A DNA stretch of 64,000 nt, taken from contig NC_015682.1 in NCBI RefSeq assembly GCF_000215975.1, forward strand, positions 1,054,001 to 1,118,000, given 5' to 3'. Below are positions 53,280 to 61,342 of this stretch, piece after piece (position 1 is the stretch's first letter; every line of letters starts with the position of its first letter). Position numbers and translations under genes: made by a program. The notes beneath the pieces were generated by a model. It searched no databases, was not told the origin of the DNA, and saw only the letters and a list, made by a program, of their open reading frames with translations. This DNA comes from Thermodesulfobacterium geofontis OPF15. GTDB taxonomy: Bacteria; Desulfobacterota; Thermodesulfobacteria; Thermodesulfobacteriales; Thermodesulfobacteriaceae.

Positions 53280-53699
53280 ATGTCTAATGGGCAAAATAGA
53301 GATCAAATTACTAAAAAATTAACAGACGAAATTAAGAAAAAGAGTGGACTTTGTTATTTTAGTCTATATGAATTACTAAAACCGAATGGTTATGCACAAC
53401 AGGTAGTTAAGGAAAATGAACTTACCAGGGTTCAGTTAAGAAAAGTATTTTCTGAATTTAAATACGTATATGATGAATACAAAAAAAATAAAAATAAAGA
53501 GAAAGCCAAAATTCATTTATACAAACTTTATCCTCTTCTTCAATATCAAGTAAATAGAAGATTAATTAAGGAAAATTTCAAAAATTTAATATGGGCTATT
53601 TTAGACACTTTAGTAGGCAATGACGAAAAATTTGATGAGAATTTAGAATTTTCATATGAATTTTTAAAAGCTTTAGTAGCGTATATTCCGAGAGAGTAG
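53280..53699 (+). CDS. csm2: Type III-A CRISPR small subunit Csm2
   Basis: 139 residues, basic and all-helical, as expected for the Csm2 small subunit that lines the backbone of the complex. The ELTRVQLRKVFSEFKYVYDE and FLKALVAYIPRE-type ends match the family pattern. Start ATG with GAAGGGGGT upstream. Placed between csm1 and csm3, its usual location. Confidence 0.9.
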   Translation: MSNGQNRDQITKKLTDEIKKKSGLCYFSLYELLKPNGYAQQVVKENELTRVQLRKVFSEFKYVYDEYKKNKNKEKAKIHLYKLYPLLQYQVNRRLIKENFKNLIWAILDTLVGNDEKFDENLEFSYEFLKALVAYIPRE

Positions 53700-53739
53700 C
53701 ATGTATTCCGAAAGAACATTAAAAAGAGGAGGTGAAAAT

Positions 53740-54600
53740 ATGTTTAATTATAAAGGTTCATTTATTATAGAATATACTTTAAAAGCTTTAACCGGTCTTA
53801 GAATAGGAGGTTCAAAGGAACAGTTCGAAATAGGAGGACTTGATAATCCAGTTATTAAAGTTGAAGTTGAGATCCCAGATTATGATGGAAATGGTAATAC
53901 ATTGCCTCAAGGAGCTCCTTATATCCCTGGCTCAAGCTTAAAAGGAAAGATGAGAAGTTTACTTGAATGGTTAAATGGGAATGTAGAGAAAATGATAAAG
54001 AAAGTAAAGGATGATAAAAATATAAAAGATGAAAAAAAAGTTGATAAAGCAGGAGGAGCTTGTACTTGTGGAGAATGTGAGATTTGTAAGATATTTGGAA
54101 CTGGAGATGCAGAAAGAGTGAAAGAATTAGCAGAAAAAGGAATAGATTTTATTCCTGGTCCGCCCCGTCTTAGAGTTTTTGATGCTTATCCAACTTATGA
54201 GACCTTAAAACGTTTAAAAGATGCTCTTGGTGAAAATATTTTTACAGAAATTAAAACTGAAAATCAGATCAATCGTTTAACTTCTAAATCAAATCCAAGA
54301 AAGGTAGAAAGGGTTCCAGCTGGGGCTGAATTTAAAGGAACTATGGTTTTTGATGTGTATAAAGATGAAGATAAAGACCTTTTGAAAGTTGTTTTTCAAG
54401 GAATGAAATGTCTTGAAGATCACTATCTTGGTGGATATGGATCAAGAGGTTCAGGAAAAGTAAAATTTAAAGATATTACCCTTATATGGAGACCAAAAGA
54501 ATATTATCTTGGTGAAGAAGAAAAAGAAAGAAAACTTTTTGAAAATAATCAGCTCAACGAAATTTTAAAAAATTTATCAGAAAAACTAAATACACTTTAA
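53740..54600 (+). CDS. csm3: Type III-A CRISPR RAMP Csm3 (target RNA backbone nuclease)
   Basis: 286 residues from the ATG at 53740 (strong GAGGAGGTG Shine-Dalgarno; the longer frame from 53701 lacks one). It contains GLRIGGSKEQFEIGGLDNPV, whose aspartate is the site of target-RNA cleavage every six nucleotides. It also has the glycine-rich loop LGGYGSRGSGKVKF near residue 240 and a Csm3-typical cysteine zinc cluster CTCGECEICKIFG near residue 108. Cleavage by Csm3 of matching RNA ends Csm1 signalling. Located within the csm operon. Confidence 0.94.
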   Translation: MFNYKGSFIIEYTLKALTGLRIGGSKEQFEIGGLDNPVIKVEVEIPDYDGNGNTLPQGAPYIPGSSLKGKMRSLLEWLNGNVEKMIKKVKDDKNIKDEKKVDKAGGACTCGECEICKIFGTGDAERVKELAEKGIDFIPGPPRLRVFDAYPTYETLKRLKDALGENIFTEIKTENQINRLTSKSNPRKVERVPAGAEFKGTMVFDVYKDEDKDLLKVVFQGMKCLEDHYLGGYGSRGSGKVKFKDITLIWRPKEYYLGEEEKERKLFENNQLNEILKNLSEKLNTL

Positions 54601-54617
54601 AATTGGAGGTATTAAAG

Positions 54618-55583
54618 TTGAAACTTTATGAATTTACTTTTAAAGGATTATCATATTTTACTTCTGAAATAAAAAGTTATACAATTTTTGGTGCTTTATG
54701 TTGGGGATATAGAAATTTTTTTGGCGAAAAAAAGCTTTTAGACCTTCTTGAATGTTTTAATTCAAATCCTCCCTTTTTAATCTCTTCTTGCATTTTTAAA
54801 AAGGGAAATATCAGATATTTTCCTTGTCCTCAAATAGAGGAGGCTTTTCCTGAACCAAAAGATATAGAAGAATATAAAAAACAAAAAGAAATTAAGAAAA
54901 AACTAAATTATATTCCTGAAGATATCTTTATAGAATTTTTAGAGGGGAAAATTAAAACAAAATGGAAATTAGGTCAAAAAATTGAAGAATGTAAAGGTTT
55001 TGAGACTATATCAATTCATAGGACAATAAAACTTCATAATTCAATAAATCGTTTAACTTGGACAACAGTAGGTGGTCAGTTATATAATGTTTTTTCATAC
55101 TTTTACCCAGAGTTTTCATTTTTTATTTGTTTATTTGATGAAAATTTATTAGATGAAATTAAAGCTGTGTTTAAATATATATCCTTTGGAGGTAATAAAT
55201 CTACTGGTTATGGAAGAGTTAAATTGATAAAGGTTGATAGAGTAGAAAAATTTGAAAAATATTTAAATCAGTTTACTCAAAAGTTTTATACACTTTCTTC
55301 AACCCTTCCAGATTCTTCTTTTGATTATGATAATAGTTATTATCAAATAGAAATCTTTTGTGGAAAGGTTGAAAATTTTTATGATAGATTAGTTGCTCCG
55401 ATATTAAAAAGAAAGGTATTATATCTCCAACCTGGTTCCATTTTAACTATAAAAGATGGTAATAAAAAAAATTTTTATGGTAATTTAATAAATGTTCTTT
55501 CTTCAAGATCTCTTATTGATCCTTCAAAGGAAGTGAAAATTTATCAGTATGGTTATGCCTTTCCATTTTATATAAAAGAATAA
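54618..55583 (+). CDS. csm4: Type III-A CRISPR RAMP Csm4
   Basis: 321 residues from the TTG at 54618, eight bases after GGAGGT; a TTG at 54603 would include the Shine-Dalgarno itself. An N-terminal RAMP fold (KLYEFTFKGLSYFTSEIKS, AYGTIFGALCWGYRNFF-like) is followed by the glycine-rich segment FGGNKSTGYGRVKLIKV near residue 190. Csm4 caps the crRNA 5' handle next to Csm1. The stop overlaps the beginning of the csm5 reading frame by one base. Confidence 0.88.
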   Translation: MKLYEFTFKGLSYFTSEIKSYTIFGALCWGYRNFFGEKKLLDLLECFNSNPPFLISSCIFKKGNIRYFPCPQIEEAFPEPKDIEEYKKQKEIKKKLNYIPEDIFIEFLEGKIKTKWKLGQKIEECKGFETISIHRTIKLHNSINRLTWTTVGGQLYNVFSYFYPEFSFFICLFDENLLDEIKAVFKYISFGGNKSTGYGRVKLIKVDRVEKFEKYLNQFTQKFYTLSSTLPDSSFDYDNSYYQIEIFCGKVENFYDRLVAPILKRKVLYLQPGSILTIKDGNKKNFYGNLINVLSSRSLIDPSKEVKIYQYGYAFPFYIKE

Positions 55584-55594
55584 TGGAGGATAAG

Positions 55595-56785
55595 ATGGAA
55601 CTTATAACTCTTTCTCCTTTGCATATAGGAGATGGAGAAGAACTTATTCCTTTTGAATATATAGAAGAAGATAATAAAGTCAAAATCTATCCTTTTGACT
55701 ATTTCATAGATAAGCTTTATGAAACGTATAAAGAGCCAAAAGATTTACTTCCTAAATTAATAGAACTTAAAGAAACAGCTAAGAACGGCTTAAAAGAAAA
55801 TTTGAAAGATTATTTTAAAAAAGTCAAGATTTCAATTTCTCCAAAATATGAAATAACTACAAAGGTTGGTATCCCAGCAGAAAACAATATTAAGACTTTT
55901 ATTAAAAATCTTGAAGGACCTTATATTCCTGGAAGTGAAATAAAGGGTGCTTTAAGAACTGTATTTCTGTATGGAATATTGAAAAAAGATATTAAAAGAA
56001 AAAGCCAATTTTTAAATCAACTTGAAAAAATAAAACCAGAAATAGAAAAATTAGCAAATGTTTACGATGAAAGAGAGAAAAAAGAAGAAAAAAGAAAGGT
56101 CTTAGAGAGTATATCAAAATTAATTGAAAATTTAGAAAGAGAAATTTTTCGTGCAAATCAAGAAGATGCACAATATGATCTTTTTAAAGCTATTACTGTT
56201 TCAGATTCATTCTCTATATCCTATAACGATCTTTATATAGATGCTATAAGAGTGTTAAATTCAAGTAGAGACTTAAGAAGCTATTCAGAAATATTAAAAG
56301 GGGGTTTGAGAATTAAATTAGATGGGTTTATTGATGAAAAAATTGCTCTTGAGGGATTAAAGAAATTAACCATTTTTAATGAAAAATTTAAAAATCAAAA
56401 TATAGAAAAAGTAACTTGGCAATTTTTAAAAGAAAGTGCTATAGATTTTTATTCAAGTTTAATTGAGAAAGAGAAAAATTATGTAAAAAATAAAGTAAAA
56501 GATCAAGAACTTAAAAATTCTTTGTTAAAACAATTAGAAAAATTAGAAGTATATATTAGAGAGGCTAAAAATTCTTCAAAAATTATAATTCCTTTAAGAA
56601 TTGGTCAGCATCAAGGATATTTAAGCATTACTATAATGCAATTAGTAAAAGAAGAAAGACCTGATTTATTTGATGATATTTTTAAAGTTTCTGCCCCTCA
56701 AGTAAGGTGTGAGCTTAATAAAACCAGAAGAGTAGTTGAAAGTGAGGGGAAGTTTTTAGGTTGGTGTTTTTTATACATAGAATAA
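55595..56785 (+). CDS. csm5: Type III-A CRISPR RAMP Csm5
   Basis: 396 residues from the ATG at 55595, preceded by GGAGG; the upstream ATG at 55583 would contain the Shine-Dalgarno. It opens with LITLSPLHIGDGEELIPFEY, has the RAMP block GPYIPGSEIKGALRTVFLYG near residue 107, and the basic, helical middle and C-terminal end typical of Csm5, which caps the 3' end of the crRNA and recruits trimming nucleases. The cas6 start follows two bases after its stop. Confidence 0.9.
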   Translation: MELITLSPLHIGDGEELIPFEYIEEDNKVKIYPFDYFIDKLYETYKEPKDLLPKLIELKETAKNGLKENLKDYFKKVKISISPKYEITTKVGIPAENNIKTFIKNLEGPYIPGSEIKGALRTVFLYGILKKDIKRKSQFLNQLEKIKPEIEKLANVYDEREKKEEKRKVLESISKLIENLEREIFRANQEDAQYDLFKAITVSDSFSISYNDLYIDAIRVLNSSRDLRSYSEILKGGLRIKLDGFIDEKIALEGLKKLTIFNEKFKNQNIEKVTWQFLKESAIDFYSSLIEKEKNYVKNKVKDQELKNSLLKQLEKLEVYIREAKNSSKIIIPLRIGQHQGYLSITIMQLVKEERPDLFDDIFKVSAPQVRCELNKTRRVVESEGKFLGWCFLYIE

Positions 56786-56786
56786 A

Positions 56787-57638
56787 ATGCCTGTTAGGTT
56801 CTCTATAGATTTAAATCTTCAGAGTAAAGTAGAAAATCCCTCGTTAATTACGCCTGATGTTTTGCATGGGTTTTTCTTTAGTCTTCTTCCTTCAAATATA
56901 GCTGAAACTCTTCATAGACCTTCAAGATACAAGCCCTTTTGCCTATGGGCACCTAAGATATTTAAGTTTCTTCAAGATAAAGAGACTTTTCATGATTTTT
57001 CCAATTCAATTTTAACCATAACGGTTAGTTTTTTAAAAGATGAACTCTTTTCTCCATTTTTATTTAAGCTTACTGAGAATAGAAAAAATCTATTTTTAGG
57101 ACCTTACAAGGTTTCTCTATTACAAAATCCAGGAAGTTTAATAAAAAATGATGAATACAGTACATTTGAAAATTTTTTAAACATCCAACCAAAAACCTAC
57201 ATGTATTTCTATGCTATTACACCTATTTCCTTTAAAAAAGGACAAATTGATTATCCCTTGCCTGACCCTAAGATTTTTTTTAAAAGCTTGATTAATAAAT
57301 GGAATTACTTTTCCCCTTTTAGAATAGAAGTTGATTTAAGAAAAGTTTTAGAGGAGAAGTTATGCATAGTTTATAGTAAGATAAGGACTTATAAAATCAA
57401 ACTCTCTCTTGGAAGTGCTGTGACAGGTTTTAAAGGGAAAGTTGTTTTTTATGGGAAAGGTCTGATAGATGAAGAATTGAGGTGGCTTAATATTCTTGGA
57501 CATTTTTCAAGATATGCCGGCGTTGGTAGAAAAACCACTATGGGGCTTGGTATGGTTGAATTTCAAGCACTTAATATAGATGAAATTACTGCTGAGGAGG
57601 GCATCGATGATGCTAATTTACCAAATTGGTCGGCTTGA
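56787..57638 (+). CDS. cas6: CRISPR pre-crRNA endoribonuclease Cas6
   Basis: 283 residues with two ferredoxin-like halves. The glycine-rich RNA-binding loop near the C-terminus is AGVGRKTTMGLGMVEF. A histidine in ITPDVLHGFFFSLL near residue 28 is a candidate general base. It should cut each repeat eight bases from its 3' end, leaving the ATTGCGA[A/C] handle predicted for this array. Its last 32 bases overlap csx1. Confidence 0.86.
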   Translation: MPVRFSIDLNLQSKVENPSLITPDVLHGFFFSLLPSNIAETLHRPSRYKPFCLWAPKIFKFLQDKETFHDFSNSILTITVSFLKDELFSPFLFKLTENRKNLFLGPYKVSLLQNPGSLIKNDEYSTFENFLNIQPKTYMYFYAITPISFKKGQIDYPLPDPKIFFKSLINKWNYFSPFRIEVDLRKVLEEKLCIVYSKIRTYKIKLSLGSAVTGFKGKVVFYGKGLIDEELRWLNILGHFSRYAGVGRKTTMGLGMVEFQALNIDEITAEEGIDDANLPNWSA

Positions 57639-58977
57639 TTCAGGCGCATTTAATCCAATAAAATTTGAAGTTAATGGAAAAGAATATACAGCTCAACTTA
57701 GTTCTTTTGCTCTTCGCCAAAGCTTTCTTGAAAATGGAGAAGCATCTAAGGTTATTCTTATCTATCCCGTTAGCTTATTTTTAAACAAATCACTTTCGAA
57801 CAAAAATAATCCTCAAACTCAAAATATTCCAATAGATTTTAAAAAGGTAATAGAAAGTATTTTATACAATAAAGCCGAACGTTTTAACTATCTCTCAAAT
57901 CCATATCCATATTTTGCTAAGCATCCCCATTCAAAAGAAGCAGATGAATTTATAGTAATTCACAGCATAGGGCAGTATGAAGGTATAAATTTTTCCGCAA
58001 CTTTAGAAGAGCTAATTCTTGAAATCTTTATTGATATGGTTAAGCGGTATCAAGATGAGCCTTTTTCTGAACTTTATCTTGATATCTCAAGTGGTCATAA
58101 TATATACACTTCAGCTCTTCTTGAAGCAGGAAGATTATTTTTAACTTTTTATAAACTACAAAATTTTTTAACTAAAGGAAAAGAACTTAACGTTTTTATA
58201 ACTTTTTCTGATCCGATTCTACCACCCTATGAGAGAACCTTCAAAATTCATAAAGGATTCCTTTTAGAAGTAAAAGTATTTTTTAGTTATCCTGAAAAAC
58301 CTTATGAATATTCTCTTAGGCAAGGTTATATGAAATTTGCAGGAGAATTGGCAAAAGAAAACAGAGAAATTAAAAGAGATTTAAATGATCTTTTTTCCTA
58401 CGGGAAATTTTTTTATTCCGCTATTAAAAATAATATTCCTCTGGTGCTTTATACTCAGGCTTACCATTCGGAGGAACGTATAAATGAAGGACTACAGATT
58501 TTAATAAAATTAGTAAAAGACAGTCTTACTCAAAATTATCAAAACACTCCTAAACTTAACTTTGATCTTTTTCGCAAAGCTTTCCTTATGTTAGCAATTT
58601 ACAAAGGAATAACAGAAGTTCTCAAAACTTATAAAATTGCAAAAAAAGAAGAAGTTTCAATATCCGAACTTAGAGAAAAATTTGTAGAAGAAAACAAAAG
58701 TCTTTATAAATATTTTGGATTGGTTCAAAATAGAAATTATCTTTCTCAAGAAATAAAAAATAATTTTGATAGAAATAAAGATAAATTTGAAAAAGAATAT
58801 AAACTTTTGAGAGAATATATAGGTGGGGAAAGTGAAGATTTTAACCCAAGAAATTTTTTTGCCCATTGTGGATTTGAAAGAAATAGCATTTATGTCAGAA
58901 AAGATGGAGAAGAAATTTTAGTAAAATATAGAGAAGATAGGTTAGAAGAGATAGCAAAGATCTTAATGGAATATTAA
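57607..58977 (+). CDS. csx1: CARF-HEPN ribonuclease Csx1
   Basis: 456 residues from the ATG at 57607, which has GGAGG seven bases upstream inside cas6; a longer frame from 57580 lacks one. The N-terminal CARF domain begins LIYQIGRLDSGAFNPIKF and contains LYLDISSGHNIYTSALLEAG near residue 160. The C-terminal HEPN domain has the intact RNase motif RxxxxH in NPRNFFAHCGFE near residue 418. It is a non-specific RNase triggered by cyclic oligoadenylate from Csm1, working beside the SAVED-Lon protease. No separate ring nuclease gene is seen, so Csx1 might clear its own activator. Confidence 0.9.
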   Translation: MMLIYQIGRLDSGAFNPIKFEVNGKEYTAQLSSFALRQSFLENGEASKVILIYPVSLFLNKSLSNKNNPQTQNIPIDFKKVIESILYNKAERFNYLSNPYPYFAKHPHSKEADEFIVIHSIGQYEGINFSATLEELILEIFIDMVKRYQDEPFSELYLDISSGHNIYTSALLEAGRLFLTFYKLQNFLTKGKELNVFITFSDPILPPYERTFKIHKGFLLEVKVFFSYPEKPYEYSLRQGYMKFAGELAKENREIKRDLNDLFSYGKFFYSAIKNNIPLVLYTQAYHSEERINEGLQILIKLVKDSLTQNYQNTPKLNFDLFRKAFLMLAIYKGITEVLKTYKIAKKEEVSISELREKFVEENKSLYKYFGLVQNRNYLSQEIKNNFDRNKDKFEKEYKLLREYIGGESEDFNPRNFFAHCGFERNSIYVRKDGEEILVKYREDRLEEIAKILMEY

Positions 58978-58982
58978 TTAAA

Positions 58983-59660
58983 ATGTATGGTAGAATTTTA
59001 ATATACTATGGACAAAAGGTAACTTTTTCTGAAGATATAGCCTCTATCATAAGCTTTAAAAGCGGTTTTGAAAATATTGGTCTTCCTTTAATCAGACTTT
59101 TTCCTTCTAAAGACTATTCGAGAATTTATTTAAATTTTAAAGAACCGATAATACCAGTTAAAAATTTATTTGTAAAATTTTTGAGAGAACGTAGAAAGTG
59201 GTTAGAAGAATTCCAAAATACTGCTTATTTAGCTTTGAAGTACAGAGATCATAAACTTTATGGAAAGTCTTTTAATGAGCCAATTCCATATAGATTATTA
59301 GTAAAAGAAGTTTCTACAATAATTAAAGCCTATTACAGATATTATAGCATTGCTTGTGCAATTTTGACTGCCCTCTTTTTTACTAATGTTGGATTACCTA
59401 AATTCTTGCCTAAGGTAGTAGAAGAAGTTTATGGGCAAGATTTTCTTGACGATTTTTTCTTTGCTCCAGCTTTTATATTTACTGTCTTTGAATCAACTGC
59501 GGATCTTTTATTGGGGGAAGCACTTAAAGATGAATTTTGTATAGCAAAAAGTTTTCTTTCTTTTTTACTTTGGAAACATGCAAAAGCTTTACTTAAAATT
59601 CCTTATTTTAAATTAATTCATGTAGGAGTTAAAAAGGAGCTTATATGGATTACCTTATAG
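58983..59660 (+). CDS. Uncharacterised protein between csx1 and cas2
   Basis: 225 residues, hydrophobic-aromatic and helical, no signal peptide. N-terminal text ILIYYGQKVTFSEDIASIIS resembles a small Rossmann-like start; then FLRERRKWLEEFQNTAYLAL and two long helical blocks (KAYYRYYSIACAILTALFF; FFFAPAFIFTVFESTADLLLG) that might pack or contact a membrane. I find no catalytic motif I can name. It starts six bases after csx1 and overlaps cas2 by 16 bases, so it is certainly part of the cas operon. It could be a regulator or adaptor of Csx1/adaptation, or a diverged effector domain. Confidence 0.6.
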   Translation: MYGRILIYYGQKVTFSEDIASIISFKSGFENIGLPLIRLFPSKDYSRIYLNFKEPIIPVKNLFVKFLRERRKWLEEFQNTAYLALKYRDHKLYGKSFNEPIPYRLLVKEVSTIIKAYYRYYSIACAILTALFFTNVGLPKFLPKVVEEVYGQDFLDDFFFAPAFIFTVFESTADLLLGEALKDEFCIAKSFLSFLLWKHAKALLKIPYFKLIHVGVKKELIWITL

Positions 59661-59905
59661 TATACGATATTTCAGACCACAAAAAGAGACTTAAAGTATC
59701 AAGACTTTTACAAAAATTTGGTTATCGCATCCAATATAGTGCATTTTATTTACCTGAAACAAAGGGAAATATAATAGATTTCTTATTTAAAGAAATTTCT
59801 AAACTTATTGATAAGAATACCGATCGGGTTTTCTTTTATCCAGTACATCCTCCAGAGGTATTTAAAGGCTATCCTCTTGAACCTTGGAAAATTTTTATAA
59901 TTTAA
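59645..59905 (+). CDS. cas2: CRISPR adaptation protein Cas2 (first copy)
   Basis: 86 residues: ferredoxin fold starting DYLIVYDISDHKKRLKVSRL, with QYSAFYLPETKGNIIDFL and the C-terminal RVFFYPVHPPEVFKG. The Cas2 active-site aspartate is D8 of VYDI. It is translationally coupled to the upstream unknown gene and lies 17 bases before cas1, the usual partner arrangement in the adaptation complex. Confidence 0.92.
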   Translation: MDYLIVYDISDHKKRLKVSRLLQKFGYRIQYSAFYLPETKGNIIDFLFKEISKLIDKNTDRVFFYPVHPPEVFKGYPLEPWKIFII

Positions 59906-59921
59906 AAAGGAGTAATAAATT

Positions 59922-60797
59922 ATGAAACAAACTATTATTATCTACAGTAATTATGTAGAAGTAAGTCGTAAAGGAGGAAGACTATATATTGAAACTCCTA
60001 AAACTAAATGTAGTATACCTCTTTCTAACATAGACGGAATACTCATTTTTGGAAAATCTTATCTTACTTCAGAAGCTATCTCTCTTTGCATGAAAAAACA
60101 AATTCCTATTATCCTTTTTACTATCTATGGAAAAATAAAGGGACAGATTTTACCCCCGGCTAATAGTGAAACTACTAATAAAAGAATAAAACAATTCGGT
60201 CTCTATTTTTTCAAAAGATTTGAAATTGCTAAATATTTAATAAAAAGAAAATATAACGAAATAGAACGCACTTTTAATGTAGAACTTTGGGAACTTAAAC
60301 CTAAAATTGATGAAGTAACTGATTATACTTCCTTACTTGGTATTGAAGGAATAGCAACTAAGGTTATGTTTCAAAAATTTGAGAGTATGATAAAAGATAC
60401 AGAATTTAAATTTTGGGATAGGAATTATCGTCCTCCAAAAGATGAAGTAAACGCCCTTTTAAGTTTTATTTATACTCTTGGTTATAATTTAGCAACTGGA
60501 ATTATTGTTTTAAAAGGATTTGACCCTTTTATATCTTTTCTTCATTTTAAAAGAGGTAAACATGCTGCTTTTGCTTCAGATTTAATGGAAATAATTCGTC
60601 CTAAATTAACTTTATTTTCTGCAGAGCTTATTACTAAGAATAAGATAATCAAGGAAGATTTTGTTAAAGAAAATAATTATTTTTATTTAAAAAAACAAGC
60701 CATTTATAAGATTTTAGAAGAGTTCAATCAGCTCAAAGAAGAACTAATAACTTCTATGAAAAAGTTTTTAACTGATTTGGAAAATTTTGATTTTTAG
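59922..60797 (+). CDS. cas1: CRISPR integrase Cas1
   Basis: 291 residues. The N-terminal beta domain (NYVEVSRKGGRLYIETPK) is followed by the helical catalytic domain with the metal ligands E in LLGIEGIATKVMF near residue 145, H in FLHFKRGKHAAFASDLME near residue 209 and D in the same block. Forms the integration complex with Cas2. Shine-Dalgarno AAAAGGAG precedes the start. It sits between two different cas2 genes. Confidence 0.95.
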   Translation: MKQTIIIYSNYVEVSRKGGRLYIETPKTKCSIPLSNIDGILIFGKSYLTSEAISLCMKKQIPIILFTIYGKIKGQILPPANSETTNKRIKQFGLYFFKRFEIAKYLIKRKYNEIERTFNVELWELKPKIDEVTDYTSLLGIEGIATKVMFQKFESMIKDTEFKFWDRNYRPPKDEVNALLSFIYTLGYNLATGIIVLKGFDPFISFLHFKRGKHAAFASDLMEIIRPKLTLFSAELITKNKIIKEDFVKENNYFYLKKQAIYKILEEFNQLKEELITSMKKFLTDLENFDF

Positions 60798-60811
60798 AAG
60801 AGATTTGTAAA

Positions 60812-61057
60812 ATGCGAGTTATAGTCTACGATTATGAGACAGAAAAAATAAGAGAAAAGGTTAGGAAAAATTTGAAAAAGCTTGGAGTGCATGCTCAATG
60901 GAGTGTATTTGAGAGTTTAGAAAGTTATGAAAACTTAATAAAAGTTTTGCTTGAGGAAGAGGGTGAGAAATATAGAGTAGCTATTTTTAAGATTAATCCA
61001 AAAGGAGAAATAAGAAAAATTGGTCAAAATTGGGAAAAGATTAAATTTATTTTTTAA
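60812..61057 (+). CDS. cas2: CRISPR adaptation protein Cas2 (second, divergent copy)
   Basis: 81 residues, a short Cas2 with MRVIVYDYETEKIREKVRKN, LKKLGVHAQWSVFESLESYE and a compact C-terminal beta hairpin (IRKIGQNWEKIKF). The aspartate of VYDY is in place. It differs strongly from the first copy. It is the last gene before the leader and array. Confidence 0.88.
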   Translation: MRVIVYDYETEKIREKVRKNLKKLGVHAQWSVFESLESYENLIKVLLEEEGEKYRVAIFKINPKGEIRKIGQNWEKIKFIF

Positions 61058-61342
61058 AAATTTTTACTATAATAAATTTTAATAGCAAATTGTTCTTTGA
61101 AAATTGAATAATTTAGAAGGGCAGGTTTTTTATTGGAGCATTAATTTTAAACTTTTTCTCCTTTCCATAAGTAAAAATCATTAAAGCTTTAAAGAAGCAA
61201 ATTTTAAAAAAGAAATATTGAGATTCAGTTATCCCTGATCTTGTAGCTCAAAATAAATGTGTTCTCCAAGGGTAAATTTTAAAAAATTTAATTTGTTTTA
61301 ATATTCACAAATAAGATTTTATAAGATTTACATAGTGTTAGG
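61058..61342 (+). promoter_or_regulatory. CRISPR leader
   Basis: 285 bases without a gene between cas2 and the first repeat, about 75% A+T. Contains TTCTTTGAAAATTGAATA (61093-61110), a motif style seen near CRISPR leaders, and AGGGCAGGTTT (61118-61128), the exact reverse complement of bases 5-15 of the repeat. The final bases before the first repeat are TTTACATAGTGTTAGG. Position between adaptation genes and the array's most diverse end marks it as the leader. Confidence 0.8.
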
